From assembly GCF_008370345.1 (NCBI RefSeq), contig NZ_VTUU01000007.1, positions 1-64,000 on the forward strand: a stretch of 64,000 nucleotides of DNA. Reading direction: 5' to 3'. This DNA comes from Marinobacter salinexigens. GTDB taxonomy: Bacteria; Pseudomonadota; Gammaproteobacteria; Pseudomonadales; Oleiphilaceae. The translations under genes were made by a program, and so were the position numbers. Under the pieces are notes generated by a model. It did not search any database. It was not told the DNA's origin and saw only the letters and a program-made list of their open reading frames with translations. Positions 42,610-51,744 of the stretch are shown piece by piece (position 1 is the stretch's first letter; each line of letters starts with the position of its first letter).

Positions 42610-43695
42610 ATGTCTGATACAGTTGCTTCCAATGGTAAATACGTAAGGTATGAGCTTTCAGAGTTTGCCGGGAAAATTAAACCGGTAGATCATGATATTC
42701 CGGTTCCCACGGGCACCGAAGTATTGTTGAAAGTGGATTTTTGTGGTGTTTGCCATAGTGATGTCCATGTCCGCGAGGGATATTACGAACTGGGTCAAGG
42801 TAAAAAACTCGATCTGGGTGGGCGTGGCATCAAACTGCCGGTTACCCTGGGGCACGAGGTTGTCGGTACCGTCGAATCCGTTGGCCCAGACGCAGAAGGT
42901 GCAGCGGTTGGTCAGCAGAAACTGATATATCCCTGGATTGGTTGTGGCGAGTGCTCTGTTTGTCAGCGTGGCGAGGAAAACCTCTGCACAAAACCGGCGT
43001 CACTGGGAGTCTTTAAACCCGGTGGTTATTCTGAATATGTGATTATTCCCCATCCCCGGTACCTGGCAGACCTGGGTAATCTGAACCCGGCAAATGCTTC
43101 ACTGCTGGCGTGCTCCGGCTTAACGACATATTCCGCCATCAAAAAGATACAGCCTGTTCACGAAGAAGAGTTCGTGGTGGTTGTCGGCTGTGGTGGTCTT
43201 GGGCAGTTGGCGGTAAAAACACTGGTGCTATCCGGTATCAAAAACGTGATTGCCATCGATGTGTCTGAGGAGAAGAGAGAGCTCGTTAAAAAGAGTGGTG
43301 CAAGGTTTGCCTTTGATCCACGGGACGAGGGCATCGTTGACACTATCCTCGAAGCGACAAATGGCAATTGCCGTGCGGTGCTGGACTTTGTGGGTAATGA
43401 GCAGACTGCAGAGCTGGGGCTGAGTGTTCTGATGAAAGGTGGTCGGTTGGTAGCTGTAGGTCTGCATGGCGGTGAAATTCGCTACCCGATTCCTGTGCTG
43501 ATTACCAAGGCTGTTTCCATCATTGGCTCCTACACAGGAACGCTGAATGAAATGAAAGAGTTGGTTGCGTTTGCCAGCCAGCACGACCTTGTGGATATCC
43601 CGGTGGAGGTTCGCCCTCTGGAGAAAGCGGAGTCTGCGGTTGATGACCTGTCTGCAGGTAATGTTCCGGGACGTATTATTCTTCAGAATAGCTAA
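42610..43695 (+). CDS. Zinc-dependent alcohol dehydrogenase
   Basis: 361 residues. Catalytic zinc ligands Cys45 (FCGVCHSD) and His82-Glu83 (TLGHEVVG), structural zinc Cys112, Cys115, Cys118, Cys126, and cofactor motif VVGCGGLGQLAVK. It oxidises an alcohol with NAD+, or the reverse. With the succinate-semialdehyde-type dehydrogenase and TRAP genes around it, the likely role is oxidation of an omega-hydroxy acid such as 4-hydroxybutyrate to its semialdehyde. Substrate is inference. AGGAGATTTT precedes the ATG. Confidence 0.89.
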   Translation: MSDTVASNGKYVRYELSEFAGKIKPVDHDIPVPTGTEVLLKVDFCGVCHSDVHVREGYYELGQGKKLDLGGRGIKLPVTLGHEVVGTVESVGPDAEGAAVGQQKLIYPWIGCGECSVCQRGEENLCTKPASLGVFKPGGYSEYVIIPHPRYLADLGNLNPANASLLACSGLTTYSAIKKIQPVHEEEFVVVVGCGGLGQLAVKTLVLSGIKNVIAIDVSEEKRELVKKSGARFAFDPRDEGIVDTILEATNGNCRAVLDFVGNEQTAELGLSVLMKGGRLVAVGLHGGEIRYPIPVLITKAVSIIGSYTGTLNEMKELVAFASQHDLVDIPVEVRPLEKAESAVDDLSAGNVPGRIILQNS

Positions 43696-43708
43696 TAGCG
43701 ACAAAAAA

Positions 43709-43735
43709 GGGGGGCTTCAAGCCCCCCTTTTTCTG
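43709..43735. terminator. Bidirectional Rho-independent terminator
   Basis: Stem GGGGGGC (43709-43715) / GCCCCCC (43721-43727), loop TTCAA, with an A-run before and a T-run after. It serves the convergent alcohol dehydrogenase and aldehyde dehydrogenase genes. Confidence 0.92.
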
Positions 43736-43741
43736 TCCTGA

Positions 43742-45202
43742 TCAGGCGCTGATGCAGACGTAATGCATTTCAAGGAATTCGTCGATACCGTGTACGGACC
43801 CTTCGCGGCCAATACCGGATTCCTTCACCCCGCCAAACGGAACAGTCTCGGAAACAAACTTCGGTGTGTTAACTCCCACCATGCCATATTCAAGAGCTTC
43901 GGAAACACGGAAGATGCGACCGGTATCTTTGGTGTAGAGGTAACTGGCCAGGCCATACGGTGTGTCGTTCGCCATAGCGACGGCTTCGCTTTCGTCGCGG
44001 AATTTGTAGACGGCGGCAACGGGACCGAAGATTTCCGAACTGAAAATGTCCATATCTTTAGCCAGATCGGACAGTATCGTGAATTGGAAGAAGTTCGAGC
44101 CCAGTTCAGGTAGCACCTTGCCTCCGCGATACACGGTTGCACCCTGCTTGATGGTGGCTTCTACGAGGCTCTGAACTTTCGTGATGGCCTTTTCGTTAAT
44201 GAGGGGGCCGTGGCTGACGCCTTCCTCCAGACCATGGCCCTGCACCATTTGGTTGATGGCTGCGTTGTATTTCTCCAGGAACTCATCGTGGATGCTTTCC
44301 TGAACCAGAAGCCGGTTGGCGCAGATGCAGGTTTGCCCGCTGTTGTAGAACTTGATGGCAATGGCCCCTTGAACTGCGGCGTCCAGGTCAGCGTCTTCAA
44401 AGACGATAAATGGCGCATTGCCGCCGAGCTCAAGACTGAGCTTCTTGACGGTGCTGGCGCACTGCTCCAGCAAAATCTTGCCGACGGCCGTGGATCCGGT
44501 GAATGACAGCTTCTTCACGGTGGGGTTCTTGCAGAGTTCCAGGCCGACTTCGGCTCCGGTGCTGGCGGTAATGACGTTGATGACGCCAGCGGGTACACCT
44601 GCGTCTGCGGCCAGGTGTGTCAGGGCAAGAGCGGAGAGCGGAGTATCTTCTGCCGGTTTAATAACCACGGTGCACCCGGCCGCAAGAGCAGGGGCTACTT
44701 TACGGGCGATCATGGAGTTCGGGAAGTTCCAGGGCGTGATAGCGGCGACCACACCGATCGGCAACTTTTGCATGTACTCGAAGTTACCGTTTGCACTTCT
44801 TGGCAGTGTATCTCCGTTGATGCGTATGGCTTCGTTGGCAAACCACTCGATGTAGTTGGCTGACGAGGCGACCTCCGCGCGGGACTCTACCAGCGCTTTA
44901 CCTTGCTCCAGGGTCAGAATGGTTGCCAGGGCTTCAAGGTTTTCGTTTACCAGTTGGGCCCATCGTTTGAGGATCAAAGAGCGGGATTTTGCGGTCAACT
45001 CCTTCCATGCCGGAAGGGCAGCCTCAGCGGCCGCGATAGCGGCGCTGGTATCTTCCTGGGTTTGCTCTGGTACCTCTGTGATCAGTTCATTGTTTGCGGG
45101 ATTGATGACCGAAAAGGTCTTTCCGCTTAGGGCATTAACCCATTCACCATTGACGAACGATTGGTTGTGAATGAGCGCTTTTACTTGATCGGATACAGTC
45201 AT
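43742..45202 (-). CDS. gabD: Succinate-semialdehyde dehydrogenase-type aldehyde dehydrogenase
   Basis: 486 residues. LELGGNAPFIVFEDAD supplies the general-base Glu, and NSGQTCICANR the catalytic Cys with the Cys-x-Cys pair used as a redox switch in SSADH. PWNFPNSMIARKVAPALAAG is the Rossmann entry typical of GabD. It should oxidise succinate semialdehyde or a close omega-oxo acid to the dicarboxylate with NAD(P)+. It is the last gene of the dctQ-dctM minus-strand operon (19 bp from dctM), so it probably handles the solute brought in by that TRAP system. Confidence 0.88.
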   Translation of the reverse strand: MTVSDQVKALIHNQSFVNGEWVNALSGKTFSVINPANNELITEVPEQTQEDTSAAIAAAEAALPAWKELTAKSRSLILKRWAQLVNENLEALATILTLEQGKALVESRAEVASSANYIEWFANEAIRINGDTLPRSANGNFEYMQKLPIGVVAAITPWNFPNSMIARKVAPALAAGCTVVIKPAEDTPLSALALTHLAADAGVPAGVINVITASTGAEVGLELCKNPTVKKLSFTGSTAVGKILLEQCASTVKKLSLELGGNAPFIVFEDADLDAAVQGAIAIKFYNSGQTCICANRLLVQESIHDEFLEKYNAAINQMVQGHGLEEGVSHGPLINEKAITKVQSLVEATIKQGATVYRGGKVLPELGSNFFQFTILSDLAKDMDIFSSEIFGPVAAVYKFRDESEAVAMANDTPYGLASYLYTKDTGRIFRVSEALEYGMVGVNTPKFVSETVPFGGVKESGIGREGSVHGIDEFLEMHYVCISA

Positions 45203-45220
45203 GGGAGTCTTGTCCTGTTG

Positions 45221-46531
45221 TTATGATTTAAGCAAATTGGGCAGGTACATGATGATGTCGGGTGCGGCAATGAGCACGGCGACAATGACGAGGTCCATTA
45301 CCAGGAACCAGAGAATGCCTTTGAAGATCTGGGACGTGGAAACCAGGTTTCCAACCACGCTTTTGATGACGAACACATTCATCCCCACTGGCGGAGTAAT
45401 CATGCCAACTTCCAGAAGTTTGGTCAGAACCACGCCAAACCATACGAGGCTGTACTGCGTGCTTTCTATGACTGGCAGAACGATAGGCAGGGTCAGGAGC
45501 ATCGCGCCGATAGGCTCGAGGAACATGCCCAGAGCCAGATAGATAAGCGCAATGCCGATTACGATCAGAATGTCGCTGGCTTCAAAGGATAGAATAAGGT
45601 CGGAGATATAGTCTCCTGCACCGGAAAAGACCAGGAAGCGTGTCAGAAGACTGGCGCCTACGGCAATAATCAGAAGGGCGCTGGTGGTCACGAGCGTCTC
45701 CAGAACCGATGCCTTGAACACTTTCCAGGTTAGTTTTCCTTTCGTAAGGGCAACGATGCACGCGAGGGATGCTCCGACAGCGCCGGCTTCGTTCGGAGTG
45801 AATACACCAGCAAACAATCCACCGAAAATTCCGATCATGATGGCAAAGAGTGGCCAGGTGTCTTTCAGAGACCGTATCTTTTCTTCAACGGGGACTTTTT
45901 CCGTCACGTCGTGGGCTATGTCAGGGTTCAGTTTTACCCGGATCCAGACCACCAGAACATAACCAACGACGGTGATAACACCTGCCGCTACACCACCCAG
46001 AAATAGCTGGGAAACGGATGTCTGGGAGATAACGCCGTACAGGATCATGATGATTGACGGGGGGATCAGCGCGCCGATGGTTCCTGCTACTGCGACAGTT
46101 CCCGTTGCGAGCCCCGGGTCGTATTTGTAGCGAATCATTTCAGGAACGGCGATTCGTCCCATCGCTGCAGAACAGGCAATAGATGACCCGGAAACGGCTG
46201 CAAAGCCTGCCGACCCGAATATTGACGCAATTGCCAGCCCGCCAGGAATTCCCGCCAACCATGCTCTTGCGGCCCGGAACATTCCCTGGGTCAACTCTGC
46301 GTGATAGCAGATAAAACCAAGAAACAGGAAGAGCGGGACGGAGCTGAGTGTCCAGTTGGATGCAAAGTTGTAAGGAATAATGCCGAGCGAGGACATCGCA
46401 ACTTCAACACCGATCAAGGCCCAGATCCCGACAAAAGAAACAATGATCAGGGCGATGCCAATAGGCACTCTGAGCGCAATCAAAGAGAACAGCGAGGCAA
46501 GTCCTGTAAAGCCGATAGCGATATCAGACAT
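45221..46531 (-). CDS. dctM: TRAP transporter large permease (DctM)
   Basis: 436 residues, about 12 membrane segments. GSAGFAAVSGSSIACSAAMG, GTIGALIPPSIIMILYG and KLLEVGMITPPVGMNVFVI are DctM motifs. It overlaps dctQ by 8 nt and is followed by the aldehyde dehydrogenase gene. The receptor is probably the dctP at 41295, separated from it by two metabolic genes. Confidence 0.9.
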   Translation of the reverse strand: MSDIAIGFTGLASLFSLIALRVPIGIALIIVSFVGIWALIGVEVAMSSLGIIPYNFASNWTLSSVPLFLFLGFICYHAELTQGMFRAARAWLAGIPGGLAIASIFGSAGFAAVSGSSIACSAAMGRIAVPEMIRYKYDPGLATGTVAVAGTIGALIPPSIIMILYGVISQTSVSQLFLGGVAAGVITVVGYVLVVWIRVKLNPDIAHDVTEKVPVEEKIRSLKDTWPLFAIMIGIFGGLFAGVFTPNEAGAVGASLACIVALTKGKLTWKVFKASVLETLVTTSALLIIAVGASLLTRFLVFSGAGDYISDLILSFEASDILIVIGIALIYLALGMFLEPIGAMLLTLPIVLPVIESTQYSLVWFGVVLTKLLEVGMITPPVGMNVFVIKSVVGNLVSTSQIFKGILWFLVMDLVIVAVLIAAPDIIMYLPNLLKS

Positions 46532-47045
46532 GAGCTGCCTCCACTGCTACAGGGCGTGCTTTACCTACAACAAATGTGATGAATCGGAGAAGACAGTAAG
46601 TTCCCAGAAGGAAAGTGCCGGCACACAGGATGAAGTAACTGGGCCAAGTGATAATTGTGTAATCGCCCTGCATGACTGACGTATTTGAGCGGTAGTTCTT
46701 TACGGCCACATTGAAGGCCTCGCTGGTCATGAGGAAAGCTGTAATGCTTATCAGCAGGTGCGTCCAGCCGTTGAAGCGCTGCTGTATTCGCTGACTGAAC
46801 TTCGTGGTCACAATTTCCACCGCAATTGAGGAGTTCGTCTGCTCGGCGTAAGCCAGCGGCAGGAATATTGCGATCAGCATGTAATAGTGCGCGACGATAG
46901 TTATCGTTCCCGGAAGGGGGGTGTTGAACAGGAATCGGGCTAGGATATCCAGTGTGATGTGAATCATCATCAGAGAAATCGCGAGCCCGCCCAGAAACGT
47001 CACTATGGTGTTTATTCTGCTTATAACTCGTTCCAGATAGTCCAT
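46524..47045 (-). CDS. dctQ: TRAP transporter small permease (DctQ)
   Basis: 173 residues from the ATG at 47045 (MDYLERVISRINTIV), chosen because the first helix follows at the usual distance; the ATG at 47105 adds 20 residues unlike the family and overlaps a palindrome. No strong ribosome site is visible. Four membrane segments, with PGTITIVAHYYMLIAIF similar to the DctQ at 33167. First gene of the dctQ-dctM-aldehyde dehydrogenase operon. Confidence 0.82.
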   Translation of the reverse strand: MDYLERVISRINTIVTFLGGLAISLMMIHITLDILARFLFNTPLPGTITIVAHYYMLIAIFLPLAYAEQTNSSIAVEIVTTKFSQRIQQRFNGWTHLLISITAFLMTSEAFNVAVKNYRSNTSVMQGDYTIITWPSYFILCAGTFLLGTYCLLRFITFVVGKARPVAVEAAHV

Positions 47046-47097
47046 TGGGCTGTGTTTCACTTTTATTGGATTTGTTTTGTAGCTAGCAAATGAGCTG

Positions 47098-47119
47098 ACA
47101 TACATACAGCTATGTATGT
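47098..47119. promoter_or_regulatory. Perfect 9-bp palindrome upstream of dctQ
   Basis: ACATACATA (47098-47106), 4-nt spacer CAGC, TATGTATGT (47111-47119). It is 53 bp before the dctQ start in the 289-bp gap shared with the divergent ABC-transporter operon. The long symmetric arms look like a homodimer operator (TetR, MarR or GntR type). Apart from this, 47120-47334 shows no gene and no clear signal. Confidence 0.62.
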
Positions 47120-47334
47120 CTCATAGAGTGCCCAAGTGGTGTTGTTTTGGGTATTTCAAAGTGATTAAAGGGGGGTTAGTGAAAGGCTAAATGCTGAGTT
47201 TGGGTGGATACTTAAAATGTTCATTTTTCTTGAACACAGCGTTCGGAAATCCCAAATTGTGCGGTTGTTCGGGCATGGGTAGTGTGATTTTGCTCAACAA
47301 ATAAAACAAAGCAGAATCACAAAGGACATTTCTC

Positions 47335-48462
47335 ATGATACGCAAGCGCCTTCCCGCCCTTACGCTGGCCGCCACGTTGTTTTCATCCTCTGTCGCACTT
47401 GCTGACGATGTTTCAATTGGTGCGGTATTCCCCCTCAGTGGTCCCAACGCGTCCTACGGTGATGTTTTTATGTCTGGTGCAAACCTGGCAGCGAAGCACG
47501 CCAATGAAGACCACATGCTGTCTGGTGACCTGAACGTACTGTATGAGGACAGCCAGGCGTTACCTCAGCATGGTGTTATCGCCATGAATAAACTGGTGAA
47601 TGTTGAAGAGGTGCCTTATGTCCTGAGCGCGTTTACCGGGGTCTCCAAAGCAATTTCAACGCTGGCCCAGCGGAGTGAAACCGTCGCGGTAAACGGTGGA
47701 GGGGTTGGCCCGGATCTGGCAGCACTCGGGGAGTACTTCTGGAACGTAATTCCTCTGGCCAATAACGAGGTCGGAGCAGCGAGTAAATATCTTGTCGAAG
47801 AGCTTGGTCTCAAGCGGGTAACCCTGATTTATGTCGATGACCCTCTGGGTGCCGGTATCTTGAATGAGCTGGAAAAAACCCTGGAACCTCTGGGTGGTGA
47901 GTTGGTAGAAGCACACTCGATCACACCATCGGCTCAGCAGTTCAGCGGTGTTGCCGCACGGGTTCGCAGCAGTAATCCGGACGCGGTCTACATTGCCTCC
48001 TACGGCGCCCAGCAATTGCAGATCGTGAAGCAGCTTCGGGATAACGGTGTCGATCAGCAGATCATCAGCTACTCCGCATTCTCCCTGCCAAGTCTGCAGG
48101 CTCTGCCCGAAGCAAAAGGTGCGCTCTACACCACCCAGAGCATTGATTGGGATTCTACCGACCCGGTTACCAAGCGTTTTGTTGATGACTACCGGGCGGC
48201 CAACGGCAAGACGCCGACGTCATACGTTGCCAACTACTACAACGCGGTAAGGGTGTTTGCGTTGCTGGCGAAAGAGCTGGAAGCGCAGGGCAAGGACGTT
48301 ACCGGTGAGAACCTGCTGGCGCAGCGTAAGGCGACCGACAAGTTCGAATTGGTTGGCGGCTCCGTGTCGTTCCAGGATAACGGAACACTTCTGGCTCCGA
48401 TTCAGGTTCTTGAAGTCACTGGCGGTGCCGGTGAAATCAAGAAAGTTTACGCAGAAGACTGA
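47335..48462 (+). CDS. livK: ABC transporter substrate-binding protein, branched-chain amino acid type
   Basis: 375 residues, signal peptide about 1-23 (ending SVALA). GAVFPLSGPNASYG starts the type I periplasmic-binding fold (Peripla_BP_6), which runs to about 350. First gene of a complete Liv-type importer. This family transports amino acids but also aromatic and alicyclic acids, urea and amides; the CoA ligase, thiolase and MaoC genes in the same operon favour an acid here. Ligand unknown. Confidence 0.88.
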   Translation: MIRKRLPALTLAATLFSSSVALADDVSIGAVFPLSGPNASYGDVFMSGANLAAKHANEDHMLSGDLNVLYEDSQALPQHGVIAMNKLVNVEEVPYVLSAFTGVSKAISTLAQRSETVAVNGGGVGPDLAALGEYFWNVIPLANNEVGAASKYLVEELGLKRVTLIYVDDPLGAGILNELEKTLEPLGGELVEAHSITPSAQQFSGVAARVRSSNPDAVYIASYGAQQLQIVKQLRDNGVDQQIISYSAFSLPSLQALPEAKGALYTTQSIDWDSTDPVTKRFVDDYRAANGKTPTSYVANYYNAVRVFALLAKELEAQGKDVTGENLLAQRKATDKFELVGGSVSFQDNGTLLAPIQVLEVTGGAGEIKKVYAED

Positions 48463-48473
48463 TCGAGGCTGAT

Positions 48474-49346
48474 ATGCTGTTACTTCAGCTGATCCTGAAT
48501 GGTCTGCAGGTAGGGGCAATTTATGCCCTTACTGCTGCAGGCTTCTCGCTGATCTTCGGTTCCACCAAGATCTTCCATTTTGCCCATGGTGCTACCTTCA
48601 CCATTGCGGCCTATCTGTTCCATTACGCGCTGACGAACCTGGGGTTGCACTGGACGCTTGGGGTCGCCATGGCGGCTGGTGGAGCTGTGCTGTTCGGCAT
48701 CCTTCTGGACCGTTTCATGTATGCGCCAATCCAGCGCCATGAGGGTTCATTCTTCACGGTGTTTGTTGCCTCGTTCGGCATCGGGATTGTGGTGGAGAAT
48801 GTGATCGGCATGGTGTTCGGTCGTAGCTTTATTTCGGTATCCACATCGCTGAGCCGAAGCGTCGAATTGCTGCCGGACCTATACGTTTCGCCGCTGGTTG
48901 GGCTGGCTGTTCTTACCTCGCTGGTGTGTTTTGTGGCTGTCCACATGTTCCTGATGCATACCCACGCGGGTATGGCTCTGCGAGCACTGAGTGAGAATAC
49001 CGAACTGGTGAAGACCTTTGGTTTAAGCCCCCGCCGCCTGTCAGCCTATGCCTTCGCACTGGGATCGGTGTTGGTTGTGCCTGCGGCTATTTTTACCGCC
49101 TCAAGTTCAGGCCTGAACCCTGCAGTGGGTCACCACGTCATGCTGATCAGCCTGGCGGCGACCATTGTGGGGGGGATCGGCAGTATTCGTGGAGCGGCTT
49201 TTGCGGGCCTGCTGATCGGTATGGTGGAGAACGTCGCACTCTGGCAGGTGGGAACCCAATGGAGTGAGGCACTTACGTTTGCGGTTCTGTTCTTCTTCAT
49301 CATTTTCAGACCGTCCGGTTTCTTCGGCCGGGCCGCCGTGTCCTGA
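48474..49346 (+). CDS. livH: ABC transporter permease (LivH type)
   Basis: 290 residues, about 8 membrane segments. LNGLQVGAIYALTAAGFSLIFG and the C-terminal IVGGIGSIRGAAFAGLLIG are LivH signatures. It forms the translocation channel with LivM. Located 11 nt after the binding-protein gene. Confidence 0.9.
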   Translation: MLLLQLILNGLQVGAIYALTAAGFSLIFGSTKIFHFAHGATFTIAAYLFHYALTNLGLHWTLGVAMAAGGAVLFGILLDRFMYAPIQRHEGSFFTVFVASFGIGIVVENVIGMVFGRSFISVSTSLSRSVELLPDLYVSPLVGLAVLTSLVCFVAVHMFLMHTHAGMALRALSENTELVKTFGLSPRRLSAYAFALGSVLVVPAAIFTASSSGLNPAVGHHVMLISLAATIVGGIGSIRGAAFAGLLIGMVENVALWQVGTQWSEALTFAVLFFFIIFRPSGFFGRAAVS

Positions 49347-49355
49347 GGAATTGTC

Positions 49356-50240
49356 ATGACAGCATACATACTGAACCTGGTGGTCCTGATTTCGATCTAC
49401 GCGATTCTGTCCACCACACTGAACTTTATTATTGGCTATGCCGGGATCTTTTCCCTGGCCCACGCCGTTTTCTTCGGCATCGGTGCCTATACGTCGGCCT
49501 TTGTTGCAATGAACCTGACTCCGTCGTTCTTTGTGGCGATCCCCATCGCGATGGTGTTGGCGGCGCTCACCTCCCTGGCGCTGGCTCTCCCCGCCCTGAG
49601 GGTGCGGGGGGAGTACTTTGTGGCGGCCTCCCTTGGGCTACAGATGCTTGCCGTAACGCTGTTTTCCGAATGGAAAGGATTTACCGGGGGCATTGGTGGT
49701 GTGATCGGCATTCCACCTGTGGAAATCTTCGGGTTTGCCCTTGTGAAACCGTGGCACTTCCTGATCCTGACACTGGTATGTCTGGCACTGGTTATTGCCA
49801 TCATTCAACGACTTGTGCACACCAGCTTCGGGCGCAGCCTCAAGTCCATCCGTGACAGTGAATCCGCTGCCTTGGCGGCAGGAAAGAACATCACGGTCAT
49901 CAAGACTTTGTCGGTGGTGTTGTCTTCTTCATTGACGGCTCTGGCAGGCGGCCTCTATGCGTTCTACATGGCTTTCATTAACGTTGAGAGCTTCATGCTG
50001 GCGACCTCGGTACTGGTCATGGCGATGGTCATTATCGGTGGTACCGGAACCATTCTGGGGCCGATCGTCGGAGCCGCTCTGCTGATGCTTCTGCCGGGTG
50101 CTTTGAGCTACCTGTCTTTCCTGCCCCAGACGGAAATAGGTTCGATTCAGCAAATCATTTACGGCTCCGCCATGGTGTTGCTGATGATCTATCGCCCGGG
50201 TGGAATTGTCAGTCCTAAAACACGGGGAGAGGCCGCATGA
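49356..50240 (+). CDS. livM: ABC transporter permease (LivM type)
   Basis: 294 residues, about 9 membrane segments. NFIIGYAGIFSLAHAVFFGIGAY is split by family use into GYAGIFSLAHA and FFGIGAYTSAF, both LivM hallmarks, and IGGTGTILGPIVGAALL closes the protein. GAGGAATTGTC precedes the ATG. Its stop overlaps the livG start. Confidence 0.9.
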   Translation: MTAYILNLVVLISIYAILSTTLNFIIGYAGIFSLAHAVFFGIGAYTSAFVAMNLTPSFFVAIPIAMVLAALTSLALALPALRVRGEYFVAASLGLQMLAVTLFSEWKGFTGGIGGVIGIPPVEIFGFALVKPWHFLILTLVCLALVIAIIQRLVHTSFGRSLKSIRDSESAALAAGKNITVIKTLSVVLSSSLTALAGGLYAFYMAFINVESFMLATSVLVMAMVIIGGTGTILGPIVGAALLMLLPGALSYLSFLPQTEIGSIQQIIYGSAMVLLMIYRPGGIVSPKTRGEAA

Positions 50241-51031
50241 ATATGCAGAACACAGCGTATGACACGACGGCGGCCCAGCCGGTGACGGAACAGGAAACCC
50301 TGCTGAAAGTACGTAACCTGCAGATGGATTTTGGCGGTCTCAAGGCTATCCAGGATGTATCAATGGATTTGCGGGCGGGCATCGTCACAACGCTGGTAGG
50401 CCCCAATGGTGCCGGTAAGACAACCTTGTTCAATATGATCACCGGCCACCTGAAGCCCACCGCGGGTGAAGTTGAGTGGCTCGGCGACAGCCTCCTGGGC
50501 AAGCCGCCGTGGAAGATTGCGCGGCAAGGTATTGCGAGAACATTTCAGGATCTTCGTCTGTTTACCCATATGACGGTTGAAGAAAACATTCTGACCGTGA
50601 TGGAACAGGGTGGCTGGTTGTGGCAGTCCGGAGGTATGTCAGCCAAGACGGCGCGTCAGGAGCGGGTTGCATCAATTCTCGAACGAACGGGGCTGAAAGA
50701 TAAGGCTCGGGTACGGGCTATTGATCTCGCCTACGCAGAGCGGAAGTTTCTCTGCATGGCCAGAATCATGGCGACAGATTCCCGGTTATGGCTGCTTGAT
50801 GAGCCTGCGTCAGGGCTTGATCCCAACTCCTATGGTTTGTTCCTCGAGCTTCTTCGCAGCGAAGTCGCGAATGGCATAACGGTGTGCATCATCGAGCACA
50901 ACCTGGACATTGTTGTGAACATCTCTGATCGCATTGCCTTCCTTGATCAGGGGCGTTTGTTGGCGGACGGCCTGCCAGACGAAATTCTCAATAATCCGGA
51001 ACTTGCCGCCATTTATTTTGGGGAGCGATAG
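50237..51031 (+). CDS. livG: ABC transporter ATPase (LivG type) with altered signature motif
   Basis: 264 residues. Walker A GPNGAGKT (55-62) and Walker B LWLLDEP (184-190) are intact. The ABC signature, normally LSYGxQ or LPYGQQ in LivG, reads LAYAERK (164-170): the Gly and Gln are replaced. One ATP site of the LivG/LivF dimer may therefore be weak or inactive, as in other asymmetric ABC transporters. The extra N-terminal 20 residues are polar; ATG 50243 is an alternative start. Confidence 0.88.
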   Translation: MNMQNTAYDTTAAQPVTEQETLLKVRNLQMDFGGLKAIQDVSMDLRAGIVTTLVGPNGAGKTTLFNMITGHLKPTAGEVEWLGDSLLGKPPWKIARQGIARTFQDLRLFTHMTVEENILTVMEQGGWLWQSGGMSAKTARQERVASILERTGLKDKARVRAIDLAYAERKFLCMARIMATDSRLWLLDEPASGLDPNSYGLFLELLRSEVANGITVCIIEHNLDIVVNISDRIAFLDQGRLLADGLPDEILNNPELAAIYFGER

Positions 51032-51033
51032 CC

Positions 51034-51744
51034 ATGTCTGATGCTGTACTGAGTGTAAGGGACCTTGTTGTCGGCTATGGCGGGCGTCCGGTTCTGAACA
51101 ATATTGACCTGTCCCTGAACGCCAATGAAGTGCTTTGCCTGATTGGTCACAACGGCGCAGGGAAGTCCACACTCCTGAAATCCCTGTTTGGCCTGGTTGC
51201 GCCTGAATCCGGGGCGATCCTCCTGAATGGAGAAGCCGTGACACCGGACCCCAGAGGGATGACGGCCAATGGGTTGTCTCTGGTACCGGAAGGACGCGGC
51301 GTATTCCCGGGGATGACGGTGGCAGAGACCATGAAACTCGGGATGTGGGCCGCTGGTGTGCCTGAGGCAGAGCGTGCCGACCGGGTGGACTGGGTGATGT
51401 CGGTGCTGCCGGTCATGAAACAGTTCTATGATCGTCGTGCCGGTAATCTTTCCGGTGGCCAGCAACAGATGGTCTCCATTGGCCGGGCCTTGCTGAGCAA
51501 GCCTCGCTGCCTGTTGATGGACGAGCCTTCCATAGGCCTGGCTCCGAAGCTATTCCAGGACCTGCTGGGGCCCATCCGGGAGCTCCAGCAGAGCACCGGA
51601 ATGTCGATATTGCTGGTGGAGCAAAATGTCCGGGAAGCGCTGAAGGTGTCGGACCGCGTTGTGGTCATGAAGTCCGGGGAAATGACCTGGGAAGGTCTGC
51701 CTTCGGATCTGGATGACAACAGCAAACTGATGGAGCTGTATTGA
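51034..51744 (+). CDS. livF: ABC transporter ATPase (LivF type)
   Basis: 236 residues. Walker A GHNGAGKS (38-45), canonical signature LSGGQQQM and Walker B LLMDEPSIGLAP. Partner of the LivG-type ATPase; the two together drive the LivHM permease. Its stop overlaps the start of the CoA ligase gene, so transport and activation are translationally coupled. Confidence 0.9.
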   Translation: MSDAVLSVRDLVVGYGGRPVLNNIDLSLNANEVLCLIGHNGAGKSTLLKSLFGLVAPESGAILLNGEAVTPDPRGMTANGLSLVPEGRGVFPGMTVAETMKLGMWAAGVPEAERADRVDWVMSVLPVMKQFYDRRAGNLSGGQQQMVSIGRALLSKPRCLLMDEPSIGLAPKLFQDLLGPIRELQQSTGMSILLVEQNVREALKVSDRVVVMKSGEMTWEGLPSDLDDNSKLMELY

